The notes: generated by a model not told the origin, from the letters alone. 64,000 bases of DNA from an uncultured Saprospiraceae bacterium (GCA_937944095.1 CALEAC010000081.1:1-64000); one strand, 5' to 3'; positions 18,747-28,363 are shown, counted from the first letter of the stretch. Numbers and translations are program-made.

Positions 18747-19250
18747 ATGATTAATAAAAAGACAATCCAGGTGTTGGTTACTGGAGGCACTTTCGATAAG
18801 GAGTATAACTACATCACAGGCGAGTTATATTTCAAGGAAACGCATCTTAATAAGATGTTTGATTTAGGCAGGTGTACCCTTGATCTCGATGTGAGGACTT
18901 TGATGATGAAGGATAGCTTAGATATGACAGAATCTGATAAGCATCTAATACATCATAATTGTAAGAATACAGACAGCAAGCGAATACTTATAACTCATGG
19001 TACTGACACTATCGTTAATACAGCCAAGTATCTAGCCGAATCTGATTTGGAAGACAAGACTATCGTGCTTACTGGTGCTATGATTCCGATTGCTTTTGGT
19101 ACTTCTTCGGATGGTTTTTTCAATTTAGGGAGTGCGTTAGCGTTTGTTCAGACGTTACCTATAGGTATCTACATTTGTATGAACGGTCGATATTATAATT
19201 GGGATAAGGTCAAAAAGAACCGAAAAACAGGATACTTTGAACCGATATAA
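18747..19250 (+). CDS. stand-alone asparaginase N-terminal-domain protein
   Basis: A 167-residue protein that corresponds only to the N-terminal half of type I/II L-asparaginases. Both threonine motifs of the active site are present: VTGGTFDK with Thr15 and THGTDT with Thr86 (residues 83-88), followed by VLTGAMIP. The C-terminal half, which completes the active site between subunits in full-length (~330 residue) enzymes, is absent, and the 129 bases after the stop do not encode it. The tidy end KVKKNRKTGYFEPI matches stand-alone asparaginase-domain proteins known in other bacteria, so it is probably a whole gene and not a fragment. The reaction is unknown. Confidence 0.85.
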   Translation: MINKKTIQVLVTGGTFDKEYNYITGELYFKETHLNKMFDLGRCTLDLDVRTLMMKDSLDMTESDKHLIHHNCKNTDSKRILITHGTDTIVNTAKYLAESDLEDKTIVLTGAMIPIAFGTSSDGFFNLGSALAFVQTLPIGIYICMNGRYYNWDKVKKNRKTGYFEPI

Positions 19251-19379
19251 TGTCGAAGTTGATATAAATATTTGTACTTCAAGTTCCAATACATATGGAT
19301 TTATAATATATTATTCTTTTATATAACTTGTTTTTAGAGTTCTAAGCCTTAATTTTACTATTTGAAAGTAGTCACTGAT

Positions 19380-20849
19380 ATGAAACAACTGGTAATAGTC
19401 GTCTTTTTTATGATCTTTAGCTTCACGACGATAGAAGCACAGAACCCACAATATCCTTTTGGGCTGTCTTACAAGGCACTCATGCTAGATTATCAGAGTC
19501 AGAATGGTGGCTCTATCACTGATTTTGGCTCATACCATTATGGGTTCGAAATTGGTTTCCACAAGAATCTTAATCAAAATCTAAATCTGGTTATTCCTGT
19601 CAAAGCGGGTGTCGTCAGCAGTCATTCTGAAGAACGTGCTAATTGCTTCCATAAGAAAGTGTATGGTGCTGATGCGCAAGTACAATACATGTTCTATAGA
19701 CCAGATACCAAAGTCACACCCTATGTTATGGCTGGTGCAGGTGGTGTCATAGAAGATGCAGGCGAGTTCAATGTCCAAATCCCATTCGGTGCAGGTCTAT
19801 ATTTCCAAGTGAGAGATAATGCCTACATCAACTGGCAATCAGAATTCAGATACTCCTTATCAGAAGGCCGAAATAACTTACAGCATGGTATTGGGTTCGT
19901 TTATCTATTTGGGCCACCTAATGACCTGCCTATGCCGGCTAAAGATGATGAAATGGGAGCGCTTGATAGTGATGGTGATGGCTTAGAAGATGATGTCGAT
20001 TTATGTCCACAGATGGCAGGACCATTATCTCTCAAAGGTTGTCCTGACAAAGATGAAGATGGCATTCCTGATTACCGAGATGATTGTCCTAGCGTAGCTG
20101 GGATAGGCATCTTCAAGGGTTGCCCAGATACAGATGGTGATGGTATTTCTGATAATGATGACGAATGCCCGAATAAGCCAGGACCAAAAGAAACTAATGG
20201 ATGCCCATCTGCAGATTCTGACATGGATGGTGTTCCTGATCACCTAGACAAATGTCCTAATCTAAAAGGGGATGTCACTGCCGATGGTTGCCCAAAGGCG
20301 GCCGTACAGAGCCCAGATTCAGATGGAGACGGAATAGCTGACAATATCGATAAGTGCCCTAACCAGCCAGGAATAGCAGCCTTTAGTGGTTGCCCTGATT
20401 CAGATGGTGATGGTATCGATGATAGTAGAGACAAATGTCCTCGTACGCCAGGTACTGTTGCAGCTAATGGTTGTCCAGAAATAGAAAGGAATGATTTGTC
20501 CATCCTTGAGACAGCCATGAGAGCAGTATCTTTTGATACTGGCAAAGCGACACTTAGATCTGAATCCTTTTCTGTACTAAATCAGATTGCGACGATTCTA
20601 CAAAAATATCCTGATTACAATCTCATCATAGAAGGTCATACCGATAACGTAGGTAGTGCGGTTAATAACCAATTGTTATCTGAAAGAAGAGCGAGAGCTT
20701 GTTACGAATACCTATCTAATCAAGGTCGAATAAGTGCTAGTAGAATGTCTCATACTGGGTACGGAGAATCTAGACCTGTGTCTACTAATGATAATCTTGA
20801 TGGCAGAAAACTGAATCGACGCGTTGTATTCAATCTAGTTCCAAGATAA
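19380..20849 (+). CDS. OmpA family outer-membrane protein with thrombospondin type 3 repeats
   Basis: The ATG at 19380 is preferred over a TTG at 19362 because it begins the signal peptide directly (MKQLVIVVFFMIFSFTTIEAQ); this gives 489 residues. An N-terminal eight-strand-like beta domain (about 25-180) would sit in the outer membrane. Six acidic calcium-binding type 3 repeats with the pattern DSDGDG-I-D-D-C-P follow (about 196-366). The C-terminal OmpA domain (about 375-489) carries the peptidoglycan-binding segment IIEGHTDNVGS...LSERRA. It probably ties the outer membrane to the wall. It ends at a shared terminator with purE. Confidence 0.92.
   Translation: MKQLVIVVFFMIFSFTTIEAQNPQYPFGLSYKALMLDYQSQNGGSITDFGSYHYGFEIGFHKNLNQNLNLVIPVKAGVVSSHSEERANCFHKKVYGADAQVQYMFYRPDTKVTPYVMAGAGGVIEDAGEFNVQIPFGAGLYFQVRDNAYINWQSEFRYSLSEGRNNLQHGIGFVYLFGPPNDLPMPAKDDEMGALDSDGDGLEDDVDLCPQMAGPLSLKGCPDKDEDGIPDYRDDCPSVAGIGIFKGCPDTDGDGISDNDDECPNKPGPKETNGCPSADSDMDGVPDHLDKCPNLKGDVTADGCPKAAVQSPDSDGDGIADNIDKCPNQPGIAAFSGCPDSDGDGIDDSRDKCPRTPGTVAANGCPEIERNDLSILETAMRAVSFDTGKATLRSESFSVLNQIATILQKYPDYNLIIEGHTDNVGSAVNNQLLSERRARACYEYLSNQGRISASRMSHTGYGESRPVSTNDNLDGRKLNRRVVFNLVPR
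19965..20477 (+). repeat. six thrombospondin type 3 repeats in the OmpA-family gene
   Basis: Six units of about 27-34 codons, each opening with Asp-x-Asp-x-Asp-Gly and ending in a Gly-Cys-Pro. The units differ enough in DNA that they are not recent copies. Calcium binding is expected from the family. Confidence 0.85.
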
Positions 20850-20871
20850 AAGAAACATTATCTATCTATAT

Positions 20872-20907
20872 AAAAGGGTTCTTGCATTATTGTGAGAGCC
20901 CTTTTTT
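20872..20907. terminator. bidirectional terminator between OmpA gene and purE
   Basis: An 11-bp stem (20872-20882 with 20895-20905, one G-T pair) has four A residues at its base on the left and six T residues on the right, so it can stop transcripts from both sides. The right arm and loop overlap the last codons of purE. Confidence 0.75.
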
Positions 20908-21393
20908 CATTTGCTGCGCCACATTTTCAGCCTTTGCTAACACAGAACTCTTCATTTCTTGGGTATATAAATTAAGTGCCTGACTTATTGATTCATCATG
21001 AGTACTTAGGATACGCGCCGCAAGAAGACCTGCGTTACGGGCACCATTAAGCGCCACAGTCGCAACTGGTATGCCGTTTGGCATCTGAAGTATAGATAAG
21101 ATAGAGTCCCAGCCATCTATTGAGTTAGATGACTTGATAGGCACACCTATAACAGGTAGGGTAGTTAGTGATGCTACCATACCAGGCAGATGTGCTGCAC
21201 CACCAGCACCAGCAATAATTACACGCATACCACGCTCTCGCGCATTCTTAGCATACTCATACATTCTATCTGGTGTTCTATGAGCCGATACGACAGTAAG
21301 CTCATGCTCTACACCGAGCTTAGTTAGAACGATACTCGCTTCTTTCATAATATTCAGATCTGAATCAGACCCCATGATTATACTGACTCGCAT
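20887..21393 (-). CDS. purE: N5-carboxyaminoimidazole ribonucleotide mutase
   Basis: Class I PurE of 168 residues, which moves the carboxyl group of N5-CAIR to give CAIR in purine synthesis. Hallmarks are [10 protein letters not shown] at residues 7-16, the [10 protein letters not shown] loop (about 39-48) and the glycine-rich [14 protein letters not shown] segment (about 61-74). The start lies 16 bases inside the end of purK, so the two are translated together, and the pair PurK plus PurE is the usual bacterial two-step route. Confidence 0.96.
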   Translation of the reverse strand: MRVSIIMGSDSDLNIMKEASIVLTKLGVEHELTVVSAHRTPDRMYEYAKNARERGMRVIIAGAGGAAHLPGMVASLTTLPVIGVPIKSSNSIDGWDSILSILQMPNGIPVATVALNGARNAGLLAARILSTHDESISQALNLYTQEMKSSVLAKAENVAQQMKKGLSQ

Positions 21394-22532
21394 GCTTTCA
21401 CTTTTAATGACTTTTTGACAAGATTTAATTTACGCATAAGTTCCTCTTGGCTATCACCCATTATGTTCACGTGACCCATCTTACGGAGAGGCTTACACAC
21501 TTGTTTTCCATATAAATGAATATAGACTTCAGATATGGCTAGGGTCTCTTTCATGCCTTCATAACTCACTGGACCGGCATGGTCACCTTCACCTAGAAGA
21601 TTATACATGACACTTGGCGTCGATTGTTTGATAACCGGTAATGGAAGACTCAGGATGCTTCTCATATGAATATGAAACTGAGAATAATTACAAGCATCTA
21701 TTGTGTGATGACCAGAGTTATGAGGTCTAGGAGCACATTCATTGACTAAAATCTTTCCATCTTTAGTTAAGAAGAATTCTACTGCCAAAATGCCGACCAT
21801 GTCCAAGTCCTTGATAAGCTTATCTGCAAGGGTCAGACATTCATTCTTAATGTTCTCGGACACCGCACTAGGACAAATAAGATGATCTAGCAGGTTTCCA
21901 GTTTCATTAAAAACCATTTCGGTTACATCGAAATGAGTGGTTTCGCCCTGAGGATTTCTTGCTATAATAATTGCAAGTTCTTTATCGATGTCGATCAGCT
22001 CTTCTATAATGGACGGTGCATCGATAATTTTATTATGGTCTGTTTGAGATCTAATAACAGCAACACCCTTGCCGTCATAACCGGCTTCTCGACTTTTCTG
22101 TACAAAGGGATAACTGATATGACCTGACTCTATTTCTGCAAGAATTTCTTCAGCAGAACCAATCTTTTTATAGGTGCTGGTCGGGATATCATGGTCTATA
22201 TAGAAGTCTTTTTGTTTGCCTTTATCTTTGATAATGCTAATCACAGCAGGCTGTGGGTAGACCTCTTTTCCCATAGATTCTAATTCGTTAAGGGCAGCTG
22301 TATTGACATTTTCTATTTCGATCGAAATAATATCTAATGTTTTACCGAAAGCCATAACATCATCGTAGGCTGTAAAATTCCCCAAGACAAATTGTGGAAA
22401 TATTCTAGGCACTGGGAAGTCAAAACCTTTGTCCATGAAGTATAGATCCAGATCTAGTCGAGTTGCCTCTTGGAGGAACATACGACCTAATTGGCCTCCT
22501 CCTAGTATTCCTATCTTTTTTGAATGAATCAT
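21378..22532 (-). CDS. purK: N5-carboxyaminoimidazole ribonucleotide synthetase
   Basis: ATP-grasp enzyme of 384 residues that carboxylates AIR with bicarbonate and ATP. The N-terminus has the typical [14 protein letters not shown]; the ATP-grasp core includes [12 protein letters not shown] (about 155-166) and [13 protein letters not shown], and the late [18 protein letters not shown] segment holds the metal and substrate ligands. It overlaps purE by 16 bases and is the first gene of the pair; an exact -7 element lies 17 bases upstream (22550-22557). Confidence 0.96.
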   Translation of the reverse strand: MIHSKKIGILGGGQLGRMFLQEATRLDLDLYFMDKGFDFPVPRIFPQFVLGNFTAYDDVMAFGKTLDIISIEIENVNTAALNELESMGKEVYPQPAVISIIKDKGKQKDFYIDHDIPTSTYKKIGSAEEILAEIESGHISYPFVQKSREAGYDGKGVAVIRSQTDHNKIIDAPSIIEELIDIDKELAIIIARNPQGETTHFDVTEMVFNETGNLLDHLICPSAVSENIKNECLTLADKLIKDLDMVGILAVEFFLTKDGKILVNECAPRPHNSGHHTIDACNYSQFHIHMRSILSLPLPVIKQSTPSVMYNLLGEGDHAGPVSYEGMKETLAISEVYIHLYGKQVCKPLRKMGHVNIMGDSQEELMRKLNLVKKSLKVKACESV

Positions 22533-22549
22533 TTGCTTAAATGAAGTAC

Positions 22550-22557
22550 CAAAGGTA
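22550..22557 (-). promoter_or_regulatory. Bacteroidota -7 promoter element for purK-purE
   Basis: The minus strand reads TACCTTTG, an exact TAnnTTTG match, 17 bases before the purK ATG, the same spacing as for the aminotransferase at 18668. Confidence 0.45.
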
Positions 22558-22607
22558 TTTATATTATCTACCTTAGATTATTATTATGAGCCAAAAAATA
22601 TATTTCA

Positions 22608-23939
22608 ATGTCTGCCTTAATTTTCAAGAATGCTAAGTTAATTAACCGTGGTACCATAACCGAAACAGATGTTATGGTAGAGGGGGACCGAATAACTAAG
22701 ATTGATGGACAGATAGATAAATCAGGGACGGAGGTCGATCTTAATGGTAATTGGCTTATGCCAGGTATTATAGATGACCAAGTCCATTTCAGAGAACCAG
22801 GACTGACGCATAAGGCAGATATACAATCAGAATCTGCTGCGGCTGCGGCTGGTGGTGTGACCTCCTTTATGGAGATGCCAAACACGAAGCCGACAAGTAC
22901 GACTCAGGAATTGCTGGAAAAGAAATATCAAATTGCTCAAAATACCTCTACAGTCAACTACTCATTCTACATGGGTGCTACTAATGACAACCTAGATGAA
23001 GTACTGAGAACGGACAAAAGTCAAGTCTGTGGCGTCAAAGTATTCATGGGTTCGAGTACAGGAAATATGCTCGTGGATAACACTCAGACACTAGAGAAAA
23101 TATTTTCGCAAGTTGATCTGCTGATAGCGACACATTGTGAAGATGAGCAGACTATTAGAACCAACTTACAAGCTTATAAAGACAAGTTTGGTGATCATTT
23201 AGATGCACGACAACATCCACTTATTAGGAATACTGAGGGTTGCTATCTTTCCTCTTCGTTAGCCGTCGAGCTTGCTAAGAAGCATGGGAGTAGACTACAT
23301 GTACTACACATTAGTACTGCCAAAGAAATTGAACTATTTGATAATGTCACGCCATTAGTTGATAAGAAGATCACTTCGGAAGTCTGTGTCCATCACTTGT
23401 ATTTCGATGAAGCCTACTATGCAGTCTTGGGAAACAAGGTTAAGTGTAATCCAGCTATTAAGTCGATTAATGACAAGGAAGCATTACTCGAGGGATTGAA
23501 AGCAGGATACTTCGATGTGATTGCAACCGATCATGCGCCGCATACTAAAGAAGAAAAATCGAAACATTATCTAGAAGCGCCATCAGGATTACCATTAATC
23601 CAGCATTCGCTAGCTATTATGTTAGATTTCTATCATCGAGGTGAATTATCAATAGAATTTATAGTCGATAAGATGTGTCATAGTCCAGCAGAGTTATTTA
23701 GAATAGCTGATCGCGGATATGCTGAGGAAGGTCAGTTTGCTGATCTGGTAGTTGTCGACCCGGAACTGCGATGGTCTGTCCTAGAATCTGAAGTGAATTA
23801 CAAATGTGGCTGGTCTCCGCTTATGGGCTTTGATATGAGAGGAAAAGTCACAGCGACGCTATGTAATGGACAGTGGGTCTATAAGAACCAAAGACTGACT
23901 GGTACAAAGGCAGGACAGCGATTGAGTTTCAGTTACTAG
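22608..23939 (+). CDS. pyrC: dihydroorotase
   Basis: Zinc amidohydrolase of 443 residues that closes carbamoyl aspartate to dihydroorotate. The first metal site is DDQVHFREPG at residues 56-65; GVKVFMGSSTGNM carries the lysine that is often carbamylated, ATHCEDE and HVLHISTAKE supply further histidines, and ATDHAPHTKEEK (about 306-317) holds the catalytic aspartate. The length and order match the class I dihydroorotases used by Bacteroidota. The last 4 bases overlap the end of the convergent ribH. It is divergent from purK, placing one purine and one pyrimidine unit around a 75-base shared region. Confidence 0.94.
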   Translation: MSALIFKNAKLINRGTITETDVMVEGDRITKIDGQIDKSGTEVDLNGNWLMPGIIDDQVHFREPGLTHKADIQSESAAAAAGGVTSFMEMPNTKPTSTTQELLEKKYQIAQNTSTVNYSFYMGATNDNLDEVLRTDKSQVCGVKVFMGSSTGNMLVDNTQTLEKIFSQVDLLIATHCEDEQTIRTNLQAYKDKFGDHLDARQHPLIRNTEGCYLSSSLAVELAKKHGSRLHVLHISTAKEIELFDNVTPLVDKKITSEVCVHHLYFDEAYYAVLGNKVKCNPAIKSINDKEALLEGLKAGYFDVIATDHAPHTKEEKSKHYLEAPSGLPLIQHSLAIMLDFYHRGELSIEFIVDKMCHSPAELFRIADRGYAEEGQFADLVVVDPELRWSVLESEVNYKCGWSPLMGFDMRGKVTATLCNGQWVYKNQRLTGTKAGQRLSFSY

Positions 23940-24451
23940 AATCCAATTGTCGAACCAGGTTTATCTAGGTCTTTCTGAAGTTGCAGCATCTTTAGTGCTG
24001 TTATTGCAGCCTCTATGCCTTTGTTACCATACTTCCCACCCGCTCGATCCAGTGCTTGTTGGTGTGTATTGACTGTTAGGACACCGAATACAACAGGTTT
24101 TCCAGAGGTGATTGCTAATTGGTTCAGTGTGATGGCAACAGATTCGTTGATGTATCTATCGTGGTCTGTGTCACCCTTTATGACACACCCCAGACAAATT
24201 ACCGCTTGTGCATTTTTACTTTTAAGAAGCATCCTAGCGCCTAGAGGCAATTCAAAAGTTCCAGGTACACTAATACACTCTATTTGATCTGAGGTCAGAC
24301 CTTGCTCAGTAAGTGTACCTAAGGCACCTTTCTGTAATGATTCGGTGATCTCTTCGTTCCAATCTGAGACCACTAAACCAATCTTAGTGATATCGTCTGG
24401 ATCAAATTTTTCCAGCTTATTAGAGGATAAGTTTTTGTTCTTCCTGCTCAA
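23936..24451 (-). CDS. ribH: 6,7-dimethyl-8-ribityllumazine synthase
   Basis: The penultimate step of riboflavin synthesis, joining the pyrimidine amine with dihydroxybutanone phosphate. The 171 residues include VPGTFELPLGARML (about 63-76), the phosphate-binding ICLGCVIKGDTDHDRYI (about 85-101) and VVFGVLTVNTHQQALDRAGG (about 119-138), all typical of lumazine synthase. It follows the TPR membrane protein by 8 bases in the same direction, an arrangement common in Bacteroidota. No FMN riboswitch is seen upstream of either gene. Confidence 0.95.
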   Translation of the reverse strand: MSRKNKNLSSNKLEKFDPDDITKIGLVVSDWNEEITESLQKGALGTLTEQGLTSDQIECISVPGTFELPLGARMLLKSKNAQAVICLGCVIKGDTDHDRYINESVAITLNQLAITSGKPVVFGVLTVNTHQQALDRAGGKYGNKGIEAAITALKMLQLQKDLDKPGSTIGF

Positions 24452-24459
24452 GGGGATTA

Positions 24460-25161
24460 TTAGGAATTAGACATACTTCCTATGATAACATCTATATGTG
24501 TCCCTTCGTTCGATGCAGCGTAATCTGTCTTAATTTTCTGAAATGCAGTCAGTGCACGATTATTATCGCCTTGCTTCTTAGCAAGTAAACCTAACTTATA
24601 GAGGTAGTATGGCGTCAATAAAGCGTCATCACCTGCTGAGGCAGCCTTATTATAGTAGGTCATGGCATTATTAAAATCTCCTTTTTCCGAATAAGCATCT
24701 CCGAGATTTCCATTTTTCAGGATAGGCGAGTAATTACCAGTAGCAGTATGACTCTCTAGATATGAGATTGCATCATCGAATCTTCCTAGATTTAAATAGG
24801 AGATTCCTGCATATAACTTTGCAAGATTAGAGGTAGATGTACCGCTATAACTATCTATTATGTCAAGAAAGCCATCAAAGCCACCACCTGGATTTTCCAA
24901 AGCAAGTGCAAAAGAGTCTCTTGCAAACTGCTGCTCAGCCTTATAGATAGCGGCCTTTGCTTCTTTCTCCTTCGGTTCTTTGACCATGTACTTAAATATA
25001 AGGAAAGCAGCTATAAGTAATATTATGCCAGCAATAAGGCCTAAGATGAGTTTGCTGTTCTTTTCGAACCAATCTTGAGTCGATTCTGCAGCTTGTTTAC
25101 CTTGCTCTACAATTACCTCATCTAAATCCTCTTCTCTCCTGTTTCGTTTCTGTTTAGCCAT
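24460..25161 (-). CDS. TPR protein with N-terminal membrane anchor (YfgM-like)
   Basis: A 233-residue protein with a charged cytoplasmic start, one membrane helix (SKLILGLIAGIILLIAAFLIFKYM, about residues 36-59, not reproduced in full as a motif) and a C-terminal tetratricopeptide region (about 70-225) with repeats such as AKLYAGISYLNLGRFDDA and GDAYSEKGDFNNAMTYYNKA. The layout resembles YfgM, a periplasmic chaperone partner of the Sec translocon, though identity with that protein is not certain. It starts 49 bases after pdhA and has its own -7 element (25182-25189). It probably forms a transcript with ribH. Confidence 0.85.
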   Translation of the reverse strand: MAKQKRNRREEDLDEVIVEQGKQAAESTQDWFEKNSKLILGLIAGIILLIAAFLIFKYMVKEPKEKEAKAAIYKAEQQFARDSFALALENPGGGFDGFLDIIDSYSGTSTSNLAKLYAGISYLNLGRFDDAISYLESHTATGNYSPILKNGNLGDAYSEKGDFNNAMTYYNKAASAGDDALLTPYYLYKLGLLAKKQGDNNRALTAFQKIKTDYAASNEGTHIDVIIGSMSNS

Positions 25162-25181
25162 TCTGTGTCAATAAATTTGCG

Positions 25182-25189
25182 CAAAAATA
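25182..25189 (-). promoter_or_regulatory. Bacteroidota -7 promoter element for TPR-ribH
   Basis: The minus strand reads TATTTTTG, an exact TAnnTTTG match, 20 bases before the start at 25161, in the short gap after pdhA. Confidence 0.4.
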
Positions 25190-25210
25190 AGTAAAGTATG
25201 GTAGTAATGG

Positions 25211-26251
25211 TTAATCCATGATGAAAGGATAGTCCTTCTGCACGTAGTTATCATCATACAGCTCAGAACCAAGTGGAAAATCAGACTTTTCTGCAAACTC
25301 TACTGCAGCGGCAATCTCTTTAGAGATTTTGTCCTTGATAGCATCTATTTCCTTAGCTGTAGCGATATTTTCATTAATAATTTTCTCCTCGGTCTCAGAG
25401 ATTGGATCTCTTTCTTTGAATGAATTTAGTTCTTCTTTCGAACGATATTTACCTGGATCAGAAACAGAATGACCTCTATATCTGTAGGTCTTAATCTCAA
25501 GGTAGTAAGGCCCTTTGCCACTTCTGATATGTGCGGCGGCCCTAGATAGTGCTTCATGGACCGCTTCTGGAGACATACCATCTACTGGTTCACTAGGCAT
25601 ATCATAACCAAGGCCAAGTTTATAGAGGTCTTGTACATTAGATGTTCTTTCTACTGAAGTACCCATCGCATACTGATTGTTCTCGCAGATATATAGTACT
25701 GGTAATTTCCAGGTCATAGCCATATTGAACGCTTCGTGCAGTGCGCCTTGTCGTGCAGCACCATCGCCGAACATTGTTACACATAGGTTATCTGTCCCCT
25801 TATATTGCTCAGCAAGTGCGACACCAGTACCGATTGGAATCTGTGCACCTACGATGCCATTTCCACCTATATAGTTATGCGCCTTAGAAGAAAAGTGCAT
25901 AGAGCCACCTTTTCCTTTGACGATTCCAGTGACTTTACCGAAGAGTTCCGCCATACAAGCATCAGAACTGATACCTCTACTGAGCGCGATACCATGCTGT
26001 CTATAAGCAGTGGCTATTTTATCTTCTGGTCTCAGCGCTGATACAATACCTGCCGCAATGGCTTCTTGGCCTATATAGACGTGTAGAAAACCACGAATTT
26101 TCTGTTGGCTATACGCTTTGAGTGCTGCTTCTTCGAATCTTCTGATTCTTAACATCACCTCATACCAATTTAAATAGGTTGCTTTATCCAGTTTGGTATC
26201 CTGTATGGAACCATTAGATTGAGATATTACTTTTTCCTTTACTTCAGCCAT
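25211..26251 (-). CDS. pdhA: pyruvate dehydrogenase E1 component, alpha subunit
   Basis: The decarboxylating thiamine-diphosphate subunit that feeds acetyl-CoA into the TCA cycle. The reading frame is open up to 26350, but the ATG at 26251 gives MAEVKEK and 346 residues, the usual length; the longer version would add an odd hydrophobic stretch and run into recF. The thiamine site is GDGAARQG at 162-169 through ENNQ at 190-193, about 30 residues apart as in the family, and RYRGHSVSDPGKYRS holds the phosphorylation-loop equivalent. The beta subunit and E2 are not adjacent. It is divergent from recF. Confidence 0.94.
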   Translation of the reverse strand: MAEVKEKVISQSNGSIQDTKLDKATYLNWYEVMLRIRRFEEAALKAYSQQKIRGFLHVYIGQEAIAAGIVSALRPEDKIATAYRQHGIALSRGISSDACMAELFGKVTGIVKGKGGSMHFSSKAHNYIGGNGIVGAQIPIGTGVALAEQYKGTDNLCVTMFGDGAARQGALHEAFNMAMTWKLPVLYICENNQYAMGTSVERTSNVQDLYKLGLGYDMPSEPVDGMSPEAVHEALSRAAAHIRSGKGPYYLEIKTYRYRGHSVSDPGKYRSKEELNSFKERDPISETEEKIINENIATAKEIDAIKDKISKEIAAAVEFAEKSDFPLGSELYDDNYVQKDYPFIMD

Positions 26252-26327
26252 AGTATCGATTGTGAACTTATCTAGTGAACTAAGTGTAATTTTAGAGACT
26301 AACAAAACAAACATTAAAGATACGCAT

Positions 26328-27416
26328 TTGACCAATATAAGGATAGTCAAAATAGAACTCGCTAATTATAGGAATTACGAGGCGCATTCTCTTGATTTTC
26401 ATCCAAGGTGTAATCTAATTACTGGTCTAAATGGGGTTGGGAAGACCACAATCCTAGATGCTGTCTATTATTTATGCAATGGCAAAAGCTACTTTACACG
26501 GCAAGACAAACACATTTATAGATATGAACAGTCATTTTTTAGAGTTCAGGGAGAGGCGATTTCTGATGATCAGACTTCAGGTATAAGGATTATTTCTAAG
26601 GCGGGTACTAAGAAAGCCTATGAATTGGACGAAAAGACACTTAAGTCAAAGATTGAGATTCTAGGTCGATTTCCGGCTTTCATGATTGCACCCAAAGATG
26701 CAATGACCTTCTTTCTAAGTAGCTCTGAGCGTCGAAAGTTGATAGATAGAACCATATCCTTGGCTGATAAGGACTACTTAGCTCAACTATTGACTTACAA
26801 TCGATTATTGAAGCAAAGGAACGCCTACTTGTTACAAATCGGCCGATCTGGGCGCTTAGACGAAAATGTGATGCTTGCGTTCGATGAGAAAATGTCAGCA
26901 TCAGCAAAAAACATCCACGACAAACGAGCCCGTTATATCAGTGACCTTGCCATCCTACTTAGGGAAAGTCACCAACTTATCAGTGCTGGTCAGGAAGAGA
27001 TTAGTGCGGCTTATGATTCAGAATTATTCGCTGAAAATCTACTAAGCCTAATGCAGAAAAATAGACAAAAGGACCAGATGCTAGGACGAACTAATTCAGG
27101 CATACATAAGGATGACTTAGAATTATTAATCGACGGTAACCCAATCAAGCGGTTTGCCTCCCAAGGTCAGTTGAAATCAGGTATCATTGCTCTTAAGCTT
27201 GCTCAGATGGAGTGGGTCAAGAAAGTAACTCAGAAAAAACCCATTTTGCTATTAGATGATATCTTTGATAAGTTAGATAATCAAAGAGTGACTCAATTGT
27301 TAGAATTAGTGCTTGACAATATGGCTAGCCAAGTATTTATAACTGATACAGATACAACTAGGGTAGCGCAAGCATTGGATTCGATCCAAGTCGATTTCAG
27401 CCAACATCAGCTATAA
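26328..27416 (+). CDS. recF: DNA replication and repair protein RecF
   Basis: SMC-like ATPase that helps load RecA at gaps. The frame opens with GTG at 26262, but family members start just before the I-x-K-I-x-L-x-N-Y-R-N-Y stretch, so the TTG at 26328 is preferred (362 residues). The Walker A box is GLNGVGKTT, and the late FASQGQLKSGIIALKLAQ (signature) and PILLLDDIFDKLD (Walker B) are present. The dciA-like gene follows after 10 bases. The 76 bases up to the divergent pdhA start must hold both promoters. Confidence 0.92.
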   Translation: MTNIRIVKIELANYRNYEAHSLDFHPRCNLITGLNGVGKTTILDAVYYLCNGKSYFTRQDKHIYRYEQSFFRVQGEAISDDQTSGIRIISKAGTKKAYELDEKTLKSKIEILGRFPAFMIAPKDAMTFFLSSSERRKLIDRTISLADKDYLAQLLTYNRLLKQRNAYLLQIGRSGRLDENVMLAFDEKMSASAKNIHDKRARYISDLAILLRESHQLISAGQEEISAAYDSELFAENLLSLMQKNRQKDQMLGRTNSGIHKDDLELLIDGNPIKRFASQGQLKSGIIALKLAQMEWVKKVTQKKPILLLDDIFDKLDNQRVTQLLELVLDNMASQVFITDTDTTRVAQALDSIQVDFSQHQL

Positions 27417-27426
27417 CTCAGACCAC

Positions 27427-27711
27427 ATGAATAACCAAAGTCTAAAGCATATCCTAGATGAGCTCTTATCTAAAAAGAGTAAGCTCAATAGTAACTTTAG
27501 TAATTATACGGTAGAACAAGTTTGGCGGAAGACTTTCGGAGACGTCATATCTTCTTATACTTCCAATGTTAGAATCAGGAATGGAATCTTAATTGTCTAT
27601 CTCACTTCCTCCGCTCTTAAGCAAGAGATACTAGCTACAAAGCCCAAAGTCATAGAGCGTATGAATGGTCAGCTTAAGTATAATCAAGTCACTGATATCC
27701 AACTAAGGTAG
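27427..27711 (+). CDS. DUF721 / DciA-like protein
   Basis: A 94-residue protein of the DUF721 family. It shows the conserved VEQVWRKTFGDVISSYTSNVRI core and a strand ending in LIVYLTSSALKQEI, which form the KH-like fold of DciA. DciA loads the replicative helicase DnaB where the DnaC loader is absent, and a position next to recF is common. It ends 2 bases before the end of the convergent oxidase gene. The identity is firm at the domain level; the loader role is inferred. Confidence 0.87.
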   Translation: MNNQSLKHILDELLSKKSKLNSNFSNYTVEQVWRKTFGDVISSYTSNVRIRNGILIVYLTSSALKQEILATKPKVIERMNGQLKYNQVTDIQLR

Positions 27712-27713
27712 CA

Positions 27714-28307
27714 TCATATCAATTGATTCAATAAGAAGAAAAGCACTAGATAAATCCATAAAGCATCCAAAAAGTGCCAATAGATGGTTAGTAGTTTTAG
27801 GTTTCTTTTTTTGTCTGGATCAGTGAAGTATATCAAAACACTCACTGGCTCTACCATGGTCTTAAGCGCCTTCCAATAGAAGATGGCTAAGAAAGGAATC
27901 CCAATTATGACATGCGCAAAATGTACACCTGAAATAATATATAGGTAGGAAGCCATATTACTGTGGTCCACAAAAACCCCCTTATTATAGAGCTGTTTCC
28001 ATGCGACAATCTGACTTAGTAAGAATAAGATGGTAATCAAGAGGGTTAGTCCAAGATTTCTTTTGTATGCCTCTGTCAGGTCGTTCTTGTAGTATTGCAT
28101 GCCTTTGACTAGTAAGTAGCTAGATAAGAGCAGCAGGAAAGTGTTCAGTATAAAAAGTACTGGTAAGTTCATAGGTTCTAGGCCACCTGTAATTCTAGCA
28201 TACAGATATGCGCCTGTAAATCCTAGGAAGAGAGATGTAACACCCAATAGTAGTAGGCAAAGGGCTAGCGTCTTCGGATGGATAAGATAGTTCCGGTTAT
28301 CAACCAT
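27714..28307 (-). CDS. heme-copper oxidase subunit III
   Basis: An inner-membrane protein of 197 residues with five hydrophobic segments. The last two helices have the subunit III signatures: SGVHFAHVIIGIPFLAIFYW (about 130-149) and KLLTIYWHFLDALWIYLVLFFLL at the C-terminus, with the conserved Trp-His-Phe-x-Asp. Subunit III supports proton uptake in terminal oxidases. No subunit I or II gene is adjacent, so it cannot be assigned to a cytochrome c or quinol oxidase. It ends 2 bases from the dciA-like gene. Confidence 0.87.
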   Translation of the reverse strand: MVDNRNYLIHPKTLALCLLLLGVTSLFLGFTGAYLYARITGGLEPMNLPVLFILNTFLLLLSSYLLVKGMQYYKNDLTEAYKRNLGLTLLITILFLLSQIVAWKQLYNKGVFVDHSNMASYLYIISGVHFAHVIIGIPFLAIFYWKALKTMVEPVSVLIYFTDPDKKRNLKLLTIYWHFLDALWIYLVLFFLLNQLI

Positions 28308-28363
28308 TATAGGTATAACTCATCATGAGATGAAAAGTTGAAATATCTTTTATCAAAAAATGA

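Noticed and set aside
19251-19379. Possible frameshifted C-terminal half of asparaginase after 19250.
   Set aside because: The 129 bases contain no asparaginase-like coding in any frame, and the protein ends like known stand-alone members.
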